Below, piece after piece: positions 35,878 to 44,909 of a DNA stretch of 64,000 nt; within the stretch, counting starts at the first letter, position 1; each line of letters starts with the position of its first letter. The notes beneath the pieces are model-generated. The model saw only the letters and a list, made by a program, of their open reading frames with translations, was not told the DNA's origin and made no database searches. Both the position numbers and the translations under genes were made by a program. Origin of the DNA: Algoriphagus sp. CAU 1675 (GTDB lineage: Bacteria > Bacteroidota > Bacteroidia > Cytophagales > Cyclobacteriaceae); assembly GCF_029222925.1 (NCBI RefSeq), contig NZ_JARHUI010000005.1:248001-312000 (forward strand), read 5' to 3'.

Positions 35878-37860
35878 ATGAATATCCGAGCTCTGTCGGC
35901 AATACTATATTTTCTGCTTTTTACAACACTTGGCACTGAACAGGTTTTAGCACAAAATGACCCACTCCTAACCGTGGGAGGGCAGCCTGTGTCCAAGGAT
36001 GAATTGATCTACCTCATCGGAAAAGGAAAAAGCTCAAGTGCAAATTCCGCTTCCATTACGAAAGAAGAGTTCCAAGAAAACCTGGACCTTTTCATCAATT
36101 ACAAATTAAAAGTCAAGGAGGCAGAAGCTTTGGGACTGGACCAAACTCAGGAATTTAAGCGGGAGTTTGAATCTTTCAAGGAAAACTTAAAAGCCCCCTA
36201 CCTCATCAAAAATTCATTGGAAGAAGGTGAGCTTAGAAAAGCCTATTCCAGAATGCAGGAAGTGATACGAGCAAGTCACATTTTATTCCAGTTCCCTCCC
36301 AGTGCGAGTTCCGAGGACAGTATTATTGTGCTGAAAATGGCCTTGAAGGTGAAGCAGGAAATCCAGAATGGAGGAAATATCCAGGAACTTTCCGAAAAAT
36401 ATTCAGATGATCCTTCAGCTAGAGTGAACAAAGGAGACCTGGGTTATTTCACGTCCCTTCAAATGGTACAACCATTCGAAGACGCGGCCTACAACCTTCA
36501 GCCAGGACAAATTTCTGACCCAGTACTGACCAGCTTCGGATACCATATCATTGAAGTAAAAGAACGGATGCCCAACCCCGGTCAGGTTCGGGTTTCTCAT
36601 ATTTTGGTTCGGGTAGATCCTAACAACCCCAACAGTGAGGATCAGGCAAGAAGAAAGATTTCCGACATCTATGCCGAAATCCAAAAACCTACCACCATTT
36701 GGGAAGACATTGTCAAGAACTATTCAGAAGACCCCTCAACCAGCCAAAAAGGAGGACTCTTGCCCTATTTCAGTGTTGGCACCATGATCCCCGAATTCGA
36801 ATTGGCGGCATTTTCACTTTCTGAAGAAGGGGAGGTTTCTCCTCCAGTGAAAACTCAATATGGCTACCATATTCTAAGGCTGGAGGACAAGCAGCCATTG
36901 GCTTCTTTTGATGAAATGGAAGATATAATTCGTTCGAGAATCCTCAGGGACTCCAGATCGAGCATGATCCAGTCCCAGGTACTTGCCATACAGAAATCCA
37001 GATATGGATTTAAGGAAAATGATTCCAATGTATCCAAACTCGAAACTTCCTTAAATCAAGTTCCAAAATCTGAATTCGCCAGCCAAATGAAGACTATGGG
37101 ACTTGAGGATTTAGAGATTTTTGAACTGAACCAAAAGAGCTATACAGGCAAAGACTTGCTAGAGTACATGGAAATCGATGAAGTAAGCCCTCGGACAAAA
37201 GGCGGATCCTTCACTATTTGGTATGACCGTTTTGCAGGGAGTCTTTTGGCAGAAATGGAAGAGCGTGACTTGGAAGCCAACAACAAGGAATACCAAATGC
37301 TGCTGAAAGAATACAGAGATGGTATTCTTCTATTTTCCCTGATGAATGAGGAAGTGTGGCAAAAGGGAATCCAAGACACAGTGGGACAAAAAGCTTTCTT
37401 TCAGGATCATCAAAAAAACTATCAATGGAAATCCCGGGCAAATGCATTGATCGTAAAAATCCTGGACAGAGACCGATTGACTACTGCAAGAAACAACCTC
37501 CAAAACAAAGTTTATAGCGAAGAACTGGTCAACTCCTTCGAATCCGAGTACAAGACTAACCATCCGCTTGCTTATCAAACTGAATATGGATTGTTTGAAA
37601 TCCCGTCCCACCCGGTATTGTCACAGATTAATCCGGAATTAACCTATCAGGAAATTGAGCTCAATGGAGATCATTATCTGGTTTTGCTTGGAGAGAAAAT
37701 GCCTGAGGGAGACAGAAAATTTGAGGAAAGCAGAGGTATGGTCATCCGGGATTACCAAGAATATTTGGACAAACAGCTTATTGAAAAGCTCCAAAAAAAA
37801 TATCCAGTAAAAATCAACACAGAAGTTCTTGAGGAAGCTTTTATCGCACTCAATCAATAA
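35878..37860 (+). CDS. Periplasmic peptidylprolyl isomerase, SurA/PpiD-like, two parvulin domains
   Basis: 660 aa with a signal peptide (cleavage near VLAQ). An N-terminal SurA_N-like helical chaperone part is followed by two parvulin (PPIC) domains: about 130-235 (RASHILFQFPP to GYHIIEVKERMP) and 237-345 (RVSHILVRVDP to GYHILRLEDKQP). A long C-terminal part (350-660) has no recognised domain but is rich in charged helices. It probably helps outer membrane protein folding. It is followed 49 bp later by a second SurA-like gene, a common tandem in Bacteroidota. Confidence 0.9.
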   Translation: MNIRALSAILYFLLFTTLGTEQVLAQNDPLLTVGGQPVSKDELIYLIGKGKSSSANSASITKEEFQENLDLFINYKLKVKEAEALGLDQTQEFKREFESFKENLKAPYLIKNSLEEGELRKAYSRMQEVIRASHILFQFPPSASSEDSIIVLKMALKVKQEIQNGGNIQELSEKYSDDPSARVNKGDLGYFTSLQMVQPFEDAAYNLQPGQISDPVLTSFGYHIIEVKERMPNPGQVRVSHILVRVDPNNPNSEDQARRKISDIYAEIQKPTTIWEDIVKNYSEDPSTSQKGGLLPYFSVGTMIPEFELAAFSLSEEGEVSPPVKTQYGYHILRLEDKQPLASFDEMEDIIRSRILRDSRSSMIQSQVLAIQKSRYGFKENDSNVSKLETSLNQVPKSEFASQMKTMGLEDLEIFELNQKSYTGKDLLEYMEIDEVSPRTKGGSFTIWYDRFAGSLLAEMEERDLEANNKEYQMLLKEYRDGILLFSLMNEEVWQKGIQDTVGQKAFFQDHQKNYQWKSRANALIVKILDRDRLTTARNNLQNKVYSEELVNSFESEYKTNHPLAYQTEYGLFEIPSHPVLSQINPELTYQEIELNGDHYLVLLGEKMPEGDRKFEESRGMVIRDYQEYLDKQLIEKLQKKYPVKINTEVLEEAFIALNQ

Positions 37861-37909
37861 TTTAGCAAGAAATAATTACACCGGTCTTTAATCCGGAAAG
37901 TATATACAC

Positions 37910-39277
37910 ATGAATAAATTAAGCCGACTTTCTATTATCGCATTAAGCTGCATCACTTTCAACCAGGCTTTTTCCCAAGAGACACCTCCCCAGACCGGGC
38001 AGGTTCTGGATAAAATTGTAGCCAAGGTTGACAACAACATTTTGTTGGAGTCTGATGTACAGCAAACCTATATAGAGGCGATCGCCCAAAGTCAACAGGG
38101 AATTACCCCTCCAACTCGCTGTGAGATTTTTGAATCTCTTCTCATCAACAAACTCATGGTGGCCAAAGCAGAAATTGACTCTGTAATGGTCTCTGAACCG
38201 GAAGTTACCCTGGAAACAGAGCGCCGCTTTTCCATGGTGCTCCAGCAGTTTGGAGGAGATGAAAACATGATTTTGGAAATGTATGGAAAAACTGCCGAGC
38301 AACTCCGAAGTGAGATGGAGGATATGATAAAGGAGCAGATGATTGTCCAGAAAATGAGAACAAACATCACTGAGGGAGTTACTGTATCTCCGGCAGAAGT
38401 GAAGTCCTTTTTCGAAAGTATCCCTTCAGATTCTCTACCTTTCTTTTCTGCAGAGGTGACGGTAGGCCAAATCGTCAAAAAGCCTGAAGTAAACCAACAG
38501 ACAAAAGAGAACATCTATAATCAATTAAAGCAGTTCAAGGAGGATGTTTTATCTGGAAAAGCTGATTTTGCTGACCTTGCAAGAAGCTATTCGGAGGACC
38601 CCGGTTCAGCGGCACAAGGCGGAGATTTGGGCTTTTTCAGAAGAGGGGAATTGGCTCCGGAATTCGAAGCTACAGCACTTGGCTTAAGACAAGGCGAGAT
38701 CAGTGATCCCGTAGAAACTGACTTTGGCTTTCACATGATCCAATTGTTGGAAACTAAAAACGGGGCATTCAACACCAGACATATTCTCAGAATCCCAAAA
38801 GCCTCTGAAGAGGATATTCAAAAAACCGAAAGATACCTTGACAGCCTGAGAACAGAAATAGAGGCTGGAAGATTAGATTTTGCCAAAGCTGCTAAGGATT
38901 ATTCAGAAGACCGTAACACATCCGATAACGGAGGTTTCTTCACAGATCCTGGGACCAATTCAAACCGATTAACTCTTAGAACACTCGAGGATCCTGTTCT
39001 TTATTTCACATTGGACAGTATGGAAGTTGGAACCCTCACCAAGCCTATTCGATTCGAGGATCCCAGAGAAGGAACAAAAGTGCGTATTCTCTACTATAGG
39101 AATAAGTATTCAGCGCATCGGGCCAACTTAAACGATGACTATGAGAAGCTGAAAGCCGCTACCCTAAGGAAAAAAGAGGATGAGATTTTAAGTACTTGGT
39201 TTGTGACTGCCAAAGAGGATGTCTTTATAGATATTGACCCGGCATATGATCGTTGCAATGCCCTGCAGGAAAGATAA
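37910..39277 (+). CDS. surA: Periplasmic peptidylprolyl isomerase SurA-like
   Basis: 455 aa with a signal peptide (cleavage near AFSQ) and the SurA N-terminal chaperone start [20 protein letters not shown] and [13 protein letters not shown]. One clear parvulin domain lies at about 165-275 ([18 protein letters not shown] to [11 protein letters not shown]), with a second, more diverged one at about 277-390. Size and order of parts are closer to E. coli SurA (428 aa) than those of the preceding gene. Likely role: delivery of outer membrane proteins to the BAM complex. A strong terminator begins at its stop codon. Confidence 0.9.
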   Translation: MNKLSRLSIIALSCITFNQAFSQETPPQTGQVLDKIVAKVDNNILLESDVQQTYIEAIAQSQQGITPPTRCEIFESLLINKLMVAKAEIDSVMVSEPEVTLETERRFSMVLQQFGGDENMILEMYGKTAEQLRSEMEDMIKEQMIVQKMRTNITEGVTVSPAEVKSFFESIPSDSLPFFSAEVTVGQIVKKPEVNQQTKENIYNQLKQFKEDVLSGKADFADLARSYSEDPGSAAQGGDLGFFRRGELAPEFEATALGLRQGEISDPVETDFGFHMIQLLETKNGAFNTRHILRIPKASEEDIQKTERYLDSLRTEIEAGRLDFAKAAKDYSEDRNTSDNGGFFTDPGTNSNRLTLRTLEDPVLYFTLDSMEVGTLTKPIRFEDPREGTKVRILYYRNKYSAHRANLNDDYEKLKAATLRKKEDEILSTWFVTAKEDVFIDIDPAYDRCNALQER

Positions 39278-39314
39278 AAAAAGAGGCGACCGAAAATTCG
39301 GTCGCCTCTTTTTT
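39277..39314. terminator. Bidirectional terminator, surA-like / coiled-coil gene
   Basis: A near-perfect palindrome with 18-bp arms: AAAAAAGAGGCGACCGAA (39277-39294) and TTCGGTCGCCTCTTTTTT (39297-39314). A and T tracts on the two ends make it usable from both strands. The convergent gene stops at 39317, two bases beyond. Confidence 0.95.
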
Positions 39315-39316
39315 GC

Positions 39317-39640
39317 TTAGGCCTTTTTCCCGAAAAGGGCCTCAAAGGCAAATCCCAATTGCTTGAAAGCTTCCAGCAAAAACCCTTTGGATTCTTTGAG
39401 TTTGGGTTCGTATTCCTTCTTTCTTTCCTGATATTCCCGCTCTACGACTTTTTTGGCTTTCCGCAGTTCCTCCTCAAGTGTGGTCTTTTTTTCTTTCAGG
39501 TCCCGTATCTTCTTCTCGATCTCTTCCTTGACATCCTGACCTGCACTTGTGCCTTTCTTTACGAGTTCCTCTATTTTATGCCCAATTTCCTGGAGCGTGG
39601 CCTCGATTTCCTTAATTCCTTTTTTATGTTGCTCTTCCAT
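39317..39640 (-). CDS. Small coiled-coil protein, unknown function
   Basis: 107 aa, almost entirely charged helix (Lys and Glu make up a large part) with heptad-like spacing from residue 5 to about 90, and a short hydrophobic tail LLEAFKQLGFAFEALFGKKA. No signal peptide or membrane helix. It lies alone between two convergent/codirectional units, 66 bp downstream of the ABC exporter gene on the same strand. The tail could bind a membrane surface amphipathically. No family recognised; it could be related to small YtxH- or apolipoprotein-like helical proteins, but that is a guess. Confidence 0.65.
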   Translation of the reverse strand: MEEQHKKGIKEIEATLQEIGHKIEELVKKGTSAGQDVKEEIEKKIRDLKEKKTTLEEELRKAKKVVEREYQERKKEYEPKLKESKGFLLEAFKQLGFAFEALFGKKA

Positions 39641-39706
39641 GTCTAAAAATCAACTGGTGAACAATCAAGTTAGTGACTTTTAGCCAAAAAATCCCGGAAT
39701 TCAGAA

Positions 39707-41506
39707 TTACAATTCAGAGTCTACAGCCTCTCCGGCCTGAGTTTGTTTTTCGTAAAGTTCGGCATAGGTTCCCTTGAGATTCATGAGTTCCTGATGGTTT
39801 CCTCTTTCTATAATTTTGCCATCATCCAGCACGATGATCTGATCTGCAAGTTTGGCTGAAGAGACCCTATGTGAAATGATCACGGAGGTTCTGTTTTCCA
39901 TGATTTTCTTCATGGCATTCAGGATCACATTTTCTGTTTTTGTATCCACAGCAGAAAGGCAATCATCCAAAATCAAGATTTTTGGACCTTTTGCTATAGC
40001 TCTTGCAATGGAAACCCGTTGTTTTTGCCCCCCAGATAGAGTTATCCCCCGCTCCCCAAGCATGGTGTCAAATCCTTTGGGGAAATCGATAATATTTTGA
40101 TACACATCTGCGTCCTTAGCGGCTTGTTCAATAATTTCCTGATTCGCTTCATCCAGTCCGAAAGCGATATTATTTCCAATGGTATCCGAAAACAAAAACA
40201 CATCCTGGGGAACGAAACCAATATTTTTACGAAGGAAAGAGATATCGAATTCCTCAATTGGTTTCCCATCGATTTGGATACCTCCTTCGGTAGGGTCATA
40301 CATCCGCATGAGCAGGTTGGCAATGGTAGATTTACCCGAGCCCGTTGTGCCAATGACTCCCAAAGTTTGTCCCGCTTGGATTTCAAAGCTAACATGATCC
40401 AAGGCCTTAATTCCTGAGTCAGGATAAATGAAAGTCAAATCCCTGAACGTAATTTTTCCCGATATTTCATCCTTGAGGTTATGGGTACTGACGATGGTAT
40501 TTTTTTCATCCAAAAACTCATTGATTCGAGTCTGGGAGGCTGCCGCACGCTGTATAATACTAGTCACCCAACCCAATGAAGTTACAGGCCAAGTCAGTAT
40601 ATTGACATAAAGGATGAATTCGGCAATCACCCCATAGCCGATCTCCCCGTTGATCACTTGGATCCCTCCTATATACACGGTAATTATGGTAGAAATCCCT
40701 ACCAGTGCCATAATCAATGGGAAAAAAAGAGCGTTTACTTTGGTCAGCCGGATGGATTTGACTTTGTAGTCCTCACTCGCATCAGCAAAATCCCTCAAAC
40801 TGTCCTTCTCACGAACAAAGGCTTTCAAGACCCTAATTCCTGAAAAGGCCTCCTGAACAAACGTACTGAGTCCACTTAGGCTTTTCTGGATTTTTTCAGA
40901 GCGCTCGTTGATGAGATTGTTGACAAAATAAATGCTGAGGGATAGTATAGGAAGAGGGAGTAGGGAATACAAGGTCAGTTCTGCATTTACTGTGACCATA
41001 TAGGATATTACCAAGGGAAACAGGATCAGCAGATTAAGGCCATACATGATGGCTGGCCCGAGGTACATTCTGACACGGCTCACATCCTCTGAGATTCGAG
41101 CCATCAAATCACCGGTGCTGTTTTTACGGTAAAAACTCAGTGGAAGACTTTGGTATTTTTCATAGATCTCATTTTTCATGTCATACTCAATTCTTCGGGA
41201 CATGATGATGATTGTCTGTCGGATGAGAAAGAGAAAAAAGCCCCTCAAAAGGGCCATTGCCAAAATCAAAACACCAAATACAAGGACGAATTTCAGGAAA
41301 ACTTCCCGGGCACTTTCCCCCAATCCCCCCAATTGCAAAGGCCTAAAAAAGGAAAAACTTTCAACCACATAATCTATGGCAAGTCGAACGAGTTGTGCAG
41401 GAATAATTACGAAAACATTTGATATCACCGTAAATACTATTCCCAAAAGCAATAGTCCCTTGTATTTGTATAAATACTTATTTAGTCTCCAAAGTGGTCT
41501 CACCAA
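39707..41506 (-). CDS. ABC exporter half-transporter, MdlA/YheI-like
   Basis: 599 aa: six-helix membrane domain (about 15-320) and nucleotide-binding domain with Walker A GTTGSGKST (386-394), signature LSGGQKQR and Walker B ILILDDCLSAVD. The residue after the Walker B aspartate (515) is Asp where most exporters have the catalytic Glu. This, and the DDxLSAVDxxTE pattern, place it with MdlA/YheI-type subunits, which usually pair with a second half (MdlB/YheH). No partner gene is adjacent. Start is a TTG at 41506 or GTG at 41503. Substrate unknown; drug or lipid export is usual for the group. Confidence 0.85.
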   Translation of the reverse strand: MVRPLWRLNKYLYKYKGLLLLGIVFTVISNVFVIIPAQLVRLAIDYVVESFSFFRPLQLGGLGESAREVFLKFVLVFGVLILAMALLRGFFLFLIRQTIIIMSRRIEYDMKNEIYEKYQSLPLSFYRKNSTGDLMARISEDVSRVRMYLGPAIMYGLNLLILFPLVISYMVTVNAELTLYSLLPLPILSLSIYFVNNLINERSEKIQKSLSGLSTFVQEAFSGIRVLKAFVREKDSLRDFADASEDYKVKSIRLTKVNALFFPLIMALVGISTIITVYIGGIQVINGEIGYGVIAEFILYVNILTWPVTSLGWVTSIIQRAAASQTRINEFLDEKNTIVSTHNLKDEISGKITFRDLTFIYPDSGIKALDHVSFEIQAGQTLGVIGTTGSGKSTIANLLMRMYDPTEGGIQIDGKPIEEFDISFLRKNIGFVPQDVFLFSDTIGNNIAFGLDEANQEIIEQAAKDADVYQNIIDFPKGFDTMLGERGITLSGGQKQRVSIARAIAKGPKILILDDCLSAVDTKTENVILNAMKKIMENRTSVIISHRVSSAKLADQIIVLDDGKIIERGNHQELMNLKGTYAELYEKQTQAGEAVDSEL

Positions 41507-41559
41507 ATAAAAACTTTAAAATAGATGAAATGGATTAAGAAATCTGGGTAAATTATTCC

Positions 41560-41589
41560 TTTGTAGGCCAATAAAAGTATTTAATTTTG
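41560..41589 (+). promoter_or_regulatory. Promoter of the leucine dehydrogenase gene
   Basis: TTTG at 41560-41563 and TAATTTTG at 41582-41589, with 18 bp between, fit the Bacteroidota -33/-7 promoter (TTTG, TAnnTTTG). A leader of about 55 bases follows to the ATG at 41650. This is the clearest two-part promoter in the window. Confidence 0.65.
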
Positions 41590-41649
41590 TATCGGCCTTT
41601 TTCAAAAGGAGCATCCCAAATATAACACATTCTAAAAAGCTAAGTTCAC

Positions 41650-42750
41650 ATGTTAGAAATTAAAGCTTCCGAAACCGTGCGTGAAGGATCCATCTTTGGA
41701 CAGATCACCACAATGGACCATGAGCAACTGGTACTTTGCCATGATGAGGCAACCGGTCTAAAAGCATTGATTGGTATTCACAATACTATTTTGGGACCTG
41801 CTCTAGGAGGGACCCGAATGTGGCCCTATGCTACCGAAGAGGAGGCTATCACCGATGTACTGAGACTGTCCCGAGGCATGACCTTTAAAAACTCCCTAGC
41901 AGGCCTAAACCTAGGAGGAGGAAAAGCTGTAATCATTGGAGACCCCAAACTGAAAAACGAGGCATTTTTGAGAAGATTTGGCCGTTTTGTGGAAAGTTTA
42001 GGCGGAAGATATGTGACAGCAGAGGATGTCAACATGAAAACATCCGATATGGAATACATTGCCATGGAAACTCGCCATGTAACTGGCTTGCCACAAGTTA
42101 AAGGTGGTGCAGGTGACCCTTCACCAGTTACTGCATTTGGAGTTTACATGGGCATGAAAGCCGCAGCAAAAAAAGCATTTGGCTCTGACTCTTTGAACAA
42201 AAAGAAAATCGGTGTTCAAGGTGTAGGTCAAGTTGGAAAATATTTGATCGAGTATCTGGTAAAAGAAGGAGCCGAGGTAATGATTACAGACATTTTCGAG
42301 GACAAGCTCAAAGAAGTAGCAAATGCCACGGGAGCCACTGTAGTAGATCCAAATGTCATCTATGATATGCCTATGGATATTTATGCTCCATGTGCCTTGG
42401 GTGCTACCATCAATGACGACACGATCGACCGACTGAAATGTGCGGTGGTGGCCGGGGGTGCCAACAACCAACTCAAAGACGAAGCCAAGCATGGAAAAAT
42501 CCTGATGGATAAAGGCATTGTTTATGCCCCTGATTTCCTGATCAATGCAGGAGGTGTCATCAATGTGGGCGCTGAATATTTTGGTGACTACCACAAAGAC
42601 ATCGTATTTGCCCAGACTGAAAAAATATTTGATACCTGTCTCATGATTCTGGAAAAAGCCGAAAACGAACAAATTCCTTCCCAGCAGGCCGCTATAGCTG
42701 CTGCTAAAGAAAGAATTGAGGCAATCGGAAGAGTAAAACTTCCATTCTAA
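41650..42750 (+). CDS. Leucine (branched-chain amino acid) dehydrogenase
   Basis: 366 aa Glu/Leu/Phe/Val dehydrogenase. The substrate-binding region has LGGTRMWPY, GMTFKNSLAGLNLGGGKAVI (K80 and catalytic K92), and the Rossmann motif GVQGVGQVGKYL near 195-206. Length (about 360 aa) and the lack of the longer Glu dehydrogenase insert indicate leucine/valine dehydrogenase, giving NAD+-dependent reversible deamination of branched-chain amino acids, linked to iso-branched fatty acid synthesis in this phylum. It is monocistronic, with its own promoter and terminator. Confidence 0.92.
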   Translation: MLEIKASETVREGSIFGQITTMDHEQLVLCHDEATGLKALIGIHNTILGPALGGTRMWPYATEEEAITDVLRLSRGMTFKNSLAGLNLGGGKAVIIGDPKLKNEAFLRRFGRFVESLGGRYVTAEDVNMKTSDMEYIAMETRHVTGLPQVKGGAGDPSPVTAFGVYMGMKAAAKKAFGSDSLNKKKIGVQGVGQVGKYLIEYLVKEGAEVMITDIFEDKLKEVANATGATVVDPNVIYDMPMDIYAPCALGATINDDTIDRLKCAVVAGGANNQLKDEAKHGKILMDKGIVYAPDFLINAGGVINVGAEYFGDYHKDIVFAQTEKIFDTCLMILEKAENEQIPSQQAAIAAAKERIEAIGRVKLPF

Positions 42751-42769
42751 ACATTTGCAATCCGACTTG

Positions 42770-42804
42770 AAAACCACCGGGATTCTGCTTTCGGTGGTTT
42801 TTTT
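42770..42804 (+). terminator. Terminator after leucine dehydrogenase
   Basis: AAAACCACCG (42770-42779) pairs with CGGTGGTTTT (42792-42801), followed by a T-run to 42804, 19 bp after the stop. Confidence 0.9.
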
Positions 42805-42815
42805 GTCTTCCAAGC

Positions 42816-42832
42816 CATGGGCTAAGCCCGTG
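42816..42832. repeat. Short palindrome upstream of nusB
   Basis: CATGGGCT (42816-42823) and AGCCCGTG (42825-42832) pair with one G-T wobble. It sits between the leucine dehydrogenase terminator and a TATCTTTA -7-like box (42842-42849) of nusB. It could be a REP-like element or an operator; nothing else in the window repeats it. Confidence 0.35.
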
Positions 42833-42867
42833 CAAAATCCCTATCTTTACAGCTCGTTTCTCAAACT

Positions 42868-44052
42868 ATGCTAAACAGAAGAATACTCAGGGTCAAGGCT
42901 TTTCAAAACCTCTACGCCTATGAGCAATGCAAGGGGTCCAACTTCAACCTTGCGAAAGACTTTATTCGGGAGTCTTTTTTACCAGACCTCAACAGTATGG
43001 AGGTGCAGGACAAAGCTTTGTTGAATCGTGAAGCTGAAGAGGCTATCCGGCTTTTCGAAAAAAACCTTGATTCCAAGCACCAAATCCAGGCATCTGACGC
43101 TTCGCCAAAAGTGAAAAAGGCGGTACTGGAAGCGATCAGCCAATTTCACAATGCCAATGAAAAAGACAGACAGTTTTTGTTGAAAAACATGATTGCTTCT
43201 GCCGAGCGCATCCCTCAACTTTATTTGTCTGCTATTGAACTTCTTCAGGCATTTGCCAACCATGTTCGGAAGGAATTTGAAAAGAAGAAGAAACTTGCCG
43301 GGGAAAGTCCAGTGGCCTTCGGAAATGATCTGAATTTAGCCAACAACCAGGTTTTGGTAAACCTTAGGGAATCAGACGCCTATCGGGCAGCTGTAGCCAG
43401 AAGCAATGCCAACTTGGATGACTTGGAACTTGAAATCAAGGAATGGTTCCGGGATTATATCAAACCCTCTGAGGAATACATCGCCTACCTTCAAATTTCA
43501 AACCCTACCATAGAGCAGGACCTGGATGCAGCAGACAACCTTTTGAAGAAAATCATATTCAAAAACGAGGTGATTCTGAACTACTTTGCCGAAAAAGACC
43601 TTAATTGGACAGAGAATAAGTCTGTGGTTAGGAGTTTGGCTTCCAAAGTTTTGAAAAACGCAGCCAATCTGGACAACGAATCAGACGGGCAAATGCCTGA
43701 GATCGCCATGAACTGGGAAGAGGATAAAGAGTTTTTTCAAAATATCTTTAACTTCACCATCGAGAATGAGGCAGAAAGTAAAGCACTTATCGCTCAAAAG
43801 ACCAAAAATTGGGACATAGACCGATTGGCCTTTACTGACAAAATCATCATTTCAATGGCGATTGCAGAAATGAAAAATTTTCCAAGCATTCCCGTTAAAG
43901 TTAGTATTAACGAATACATCGATATTTCGAAGACATACAGTACACCTAAAAGTAAGCAGTTTGTCAATGGCTTGCTGGATGTGTTGTCAAAAGAGCTAAC
44001 CGAAAAAGGAGAAATTCGTAAAAGTGGCAGAGGACTTTTAGACAATAAATAA
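42868..44052 (+). CDS. nusB: Transcription antitermination factor NusB (long form)
   Basis: 394 aa, far longer than the 130-160 aa NusB of proteobacteria, with a similar RNA-binding start (MLNRRILRVKAFQNLYAYEQ) and the NusB fold repeated at the C-terminus (about 280-385: DRLAFTDKIIISMAIAEMKN, then IPVKVSINEYIDISKTYSTP and FVNGLLDVLSKEL). The long middle part is charged and helical. Such long NusB forms are normal for Bacteroidota. Role: ribosomal RNA antitermination with NusE/S10. It leads the nusB-ytxH-DUF1573-yajC-ybbR-coaE unit, with gaps of 1-9 bp and one overlap. Confidence 0.92.
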   Translation: MLNRRILRVKAFQNLYAYEQCKGSNFNLAKDFIRESFLPDLNSMEVQDKALLNREAEEAIRLFEKNLDSKHQIQASDASPKVKKAVLEAISQFHNANEKDRQFLLKNMIASAERIPQLYLSAIELLQAFANHVRKEFEKKKKLAGESPVAFGNDLNLANNQVLVNLRESDAYRAAVARSNANLDDLELEIKEWFRDYIKPSEEYIAYLQISNPTIEQDLDAADNLLKKIIFKNEVILNYFAEKDLNWTENKSVVRSLASKVLKNAANLDNESDGQMPEIAMNWEEDKEFFQNIFNFTIENEAESKALIAQKTKNWDIDRLAFTDKIIISMAIAEMKNFPSIPVKVSINEYIDISKTYSTPKSKQFVNGLLDVLSKELTEKGEIRKSGRGLLDNK

Positions 44053-44059
44053 TTAAACA

Positions 44060-44362
44060 ATGAGCAAAAACAGTAATTCACTCTTCGCATTTATCATCGG
44101 CGCTGGCGTTGGTGCTGCTTTGGGTGTACTTTTCGCACCTGACACCGGAAGTAATACCAGAGACAAGCTTTCCTTCAAACTTTCCAAATACAAAAAAGAA
44201 CTTGAGGATCTGATTGAAGAATTGGTAGAAGGAAAAGAGCTTCACCTCAACGAGGCCAAGACAGAAGGAAAACGTGTGATAAGCGAAGCAAAAAACAAGG
44301 CTGAAAACCTTTTGAACGACGTAAATAAATTAATCGACCAAATAAACCAAGGAAACAATTGA
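44060..44362 (+). CDS. YtxH domain protein
   Basis: 100 aa. One N-terminal glycine/alanine-rich membrane helix (FAFIIGAGVGAALGVLFAPD) is followed by SNTRDKLSFKLSKYKKELED and a charged helix; this is the YtxH-type pattern. Such proteins are anchored to the inner membrane and some are stress-related, but molecular function is not known. It starts 7 bp after nusB and ends 1 bp before the next gene, so it is certainly part of this operon. Confidence 0.85.
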   Translation: MSKNSNSLFAFIIGAGVGAALGVLFAPDTGSNTRDKLSFKLSKYKKELEDLIEELVEGKELHLNEAKTEGKRVISEAKNKAENLLNDVNKLIDQINQGNN

Positions 44363-44363
44363 T

Positions 44364-44906
44364 ATGAACGCTAAACTAATGAGTGCTGCGGCATTTGCCC
44401 TGATGTTGGCCTTAGGTACTTCTTGTAGCCAGAAAAGTGACCAAGAAGCAAAAATCCAGGCATTGGAAGAGAAAATCGCCCAATTGGAGAGTAAAGGCTC
44501 CTCTATCACCCCGGTAAACGCCCAGTCTACCCAGGCTGCAGACCCTAGTACACTAGGTTCCTTCGAGTTCCCTGAAATGGAATATGAATTCGGAACCATC
44601 AATGAGGGCCAAATTGTAGAACATACCTTCAACTTTACCAATAACGGAGAAGCTCCATTGGTAATATCCAACATTACAGCTTCCTGTGGATGTACGAGCC
44701 CTGATTGGACCAAGACTCCAGTAAAACCGGGAGAAGAGGGCTTTGTTAAAGTGGTTTTCAACTCCACTGCTAAATCAGGAGCTCAGGCACCTACCGTTAC
44801 CATCCAGGCTAACACCAATCCAACAGTGACTCGTTTGAGATTGAAAGGTACTGTAACTCCAAAAATCGCAGGAGCTTCTGCTCCGGTTGGACCTGTAAAA
44901 AGATAA
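44364..44906 (+). CDS. DUF1573 lipoprotein
   Basis: 180 aa lipoprotein with a lipobox-like LGTSC (Cys20) followed by a short coiled coil (about 25-48) and a linker. The C-terminal part (about 60-165) is an Ig-like DUF1573 domain with the signature FNFTNNGEAPLVISNITASC and GCTSPDWT, and KPGEEGFVKVVFNS. The Cys-Gly-Cys in this signature may form a disulfide. Function unknown; such proteins are abundant in Bacteroidota envelopes. It lies between ytxH (1 bp) and yajC (3 bp). Confidence 0.88.
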   Translation: MNAKLMSAAAFALMLALGTSCSQKSDQEAKIQALEEKIAQLESKGSSITPVNAQSTQAADPSTLGSFEFPEMEYEFGTINEGQIVEHTFNFTNNGEAPLVISNITASCGCTSPDWTKTPVKPGEEGFVKVVFNSTAKSGAQAPTVTIQANTNPTVTRLRLKGTVTPKIAGASAPVGPVKR

Positions 44907-44909
44907 TAG

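Noticed and set aside
35878-39277. The two PPIase genes as a recent tandem duplication
   Set aside because: They differ in length (660 and 455 aa), in the spacing of parvulin domains and in the C-terminal part, so they are old paralogues or separate family members.
42121-42813. A 230-codon open frame antisense to leucine dehydrogenase
   Set aside because: It mirrors a strongly conserved gene in another frame, its product has no family-like composition, and the stop-free run is explained by the codon use of the sense gene.
42816-42832. Small RNA or riboswitch before nusB
   Set aside because: Only a short 7-8 bp palindrome is present, without the wider conserved structure of a known riboswitch class; kept only as a minor repeat.
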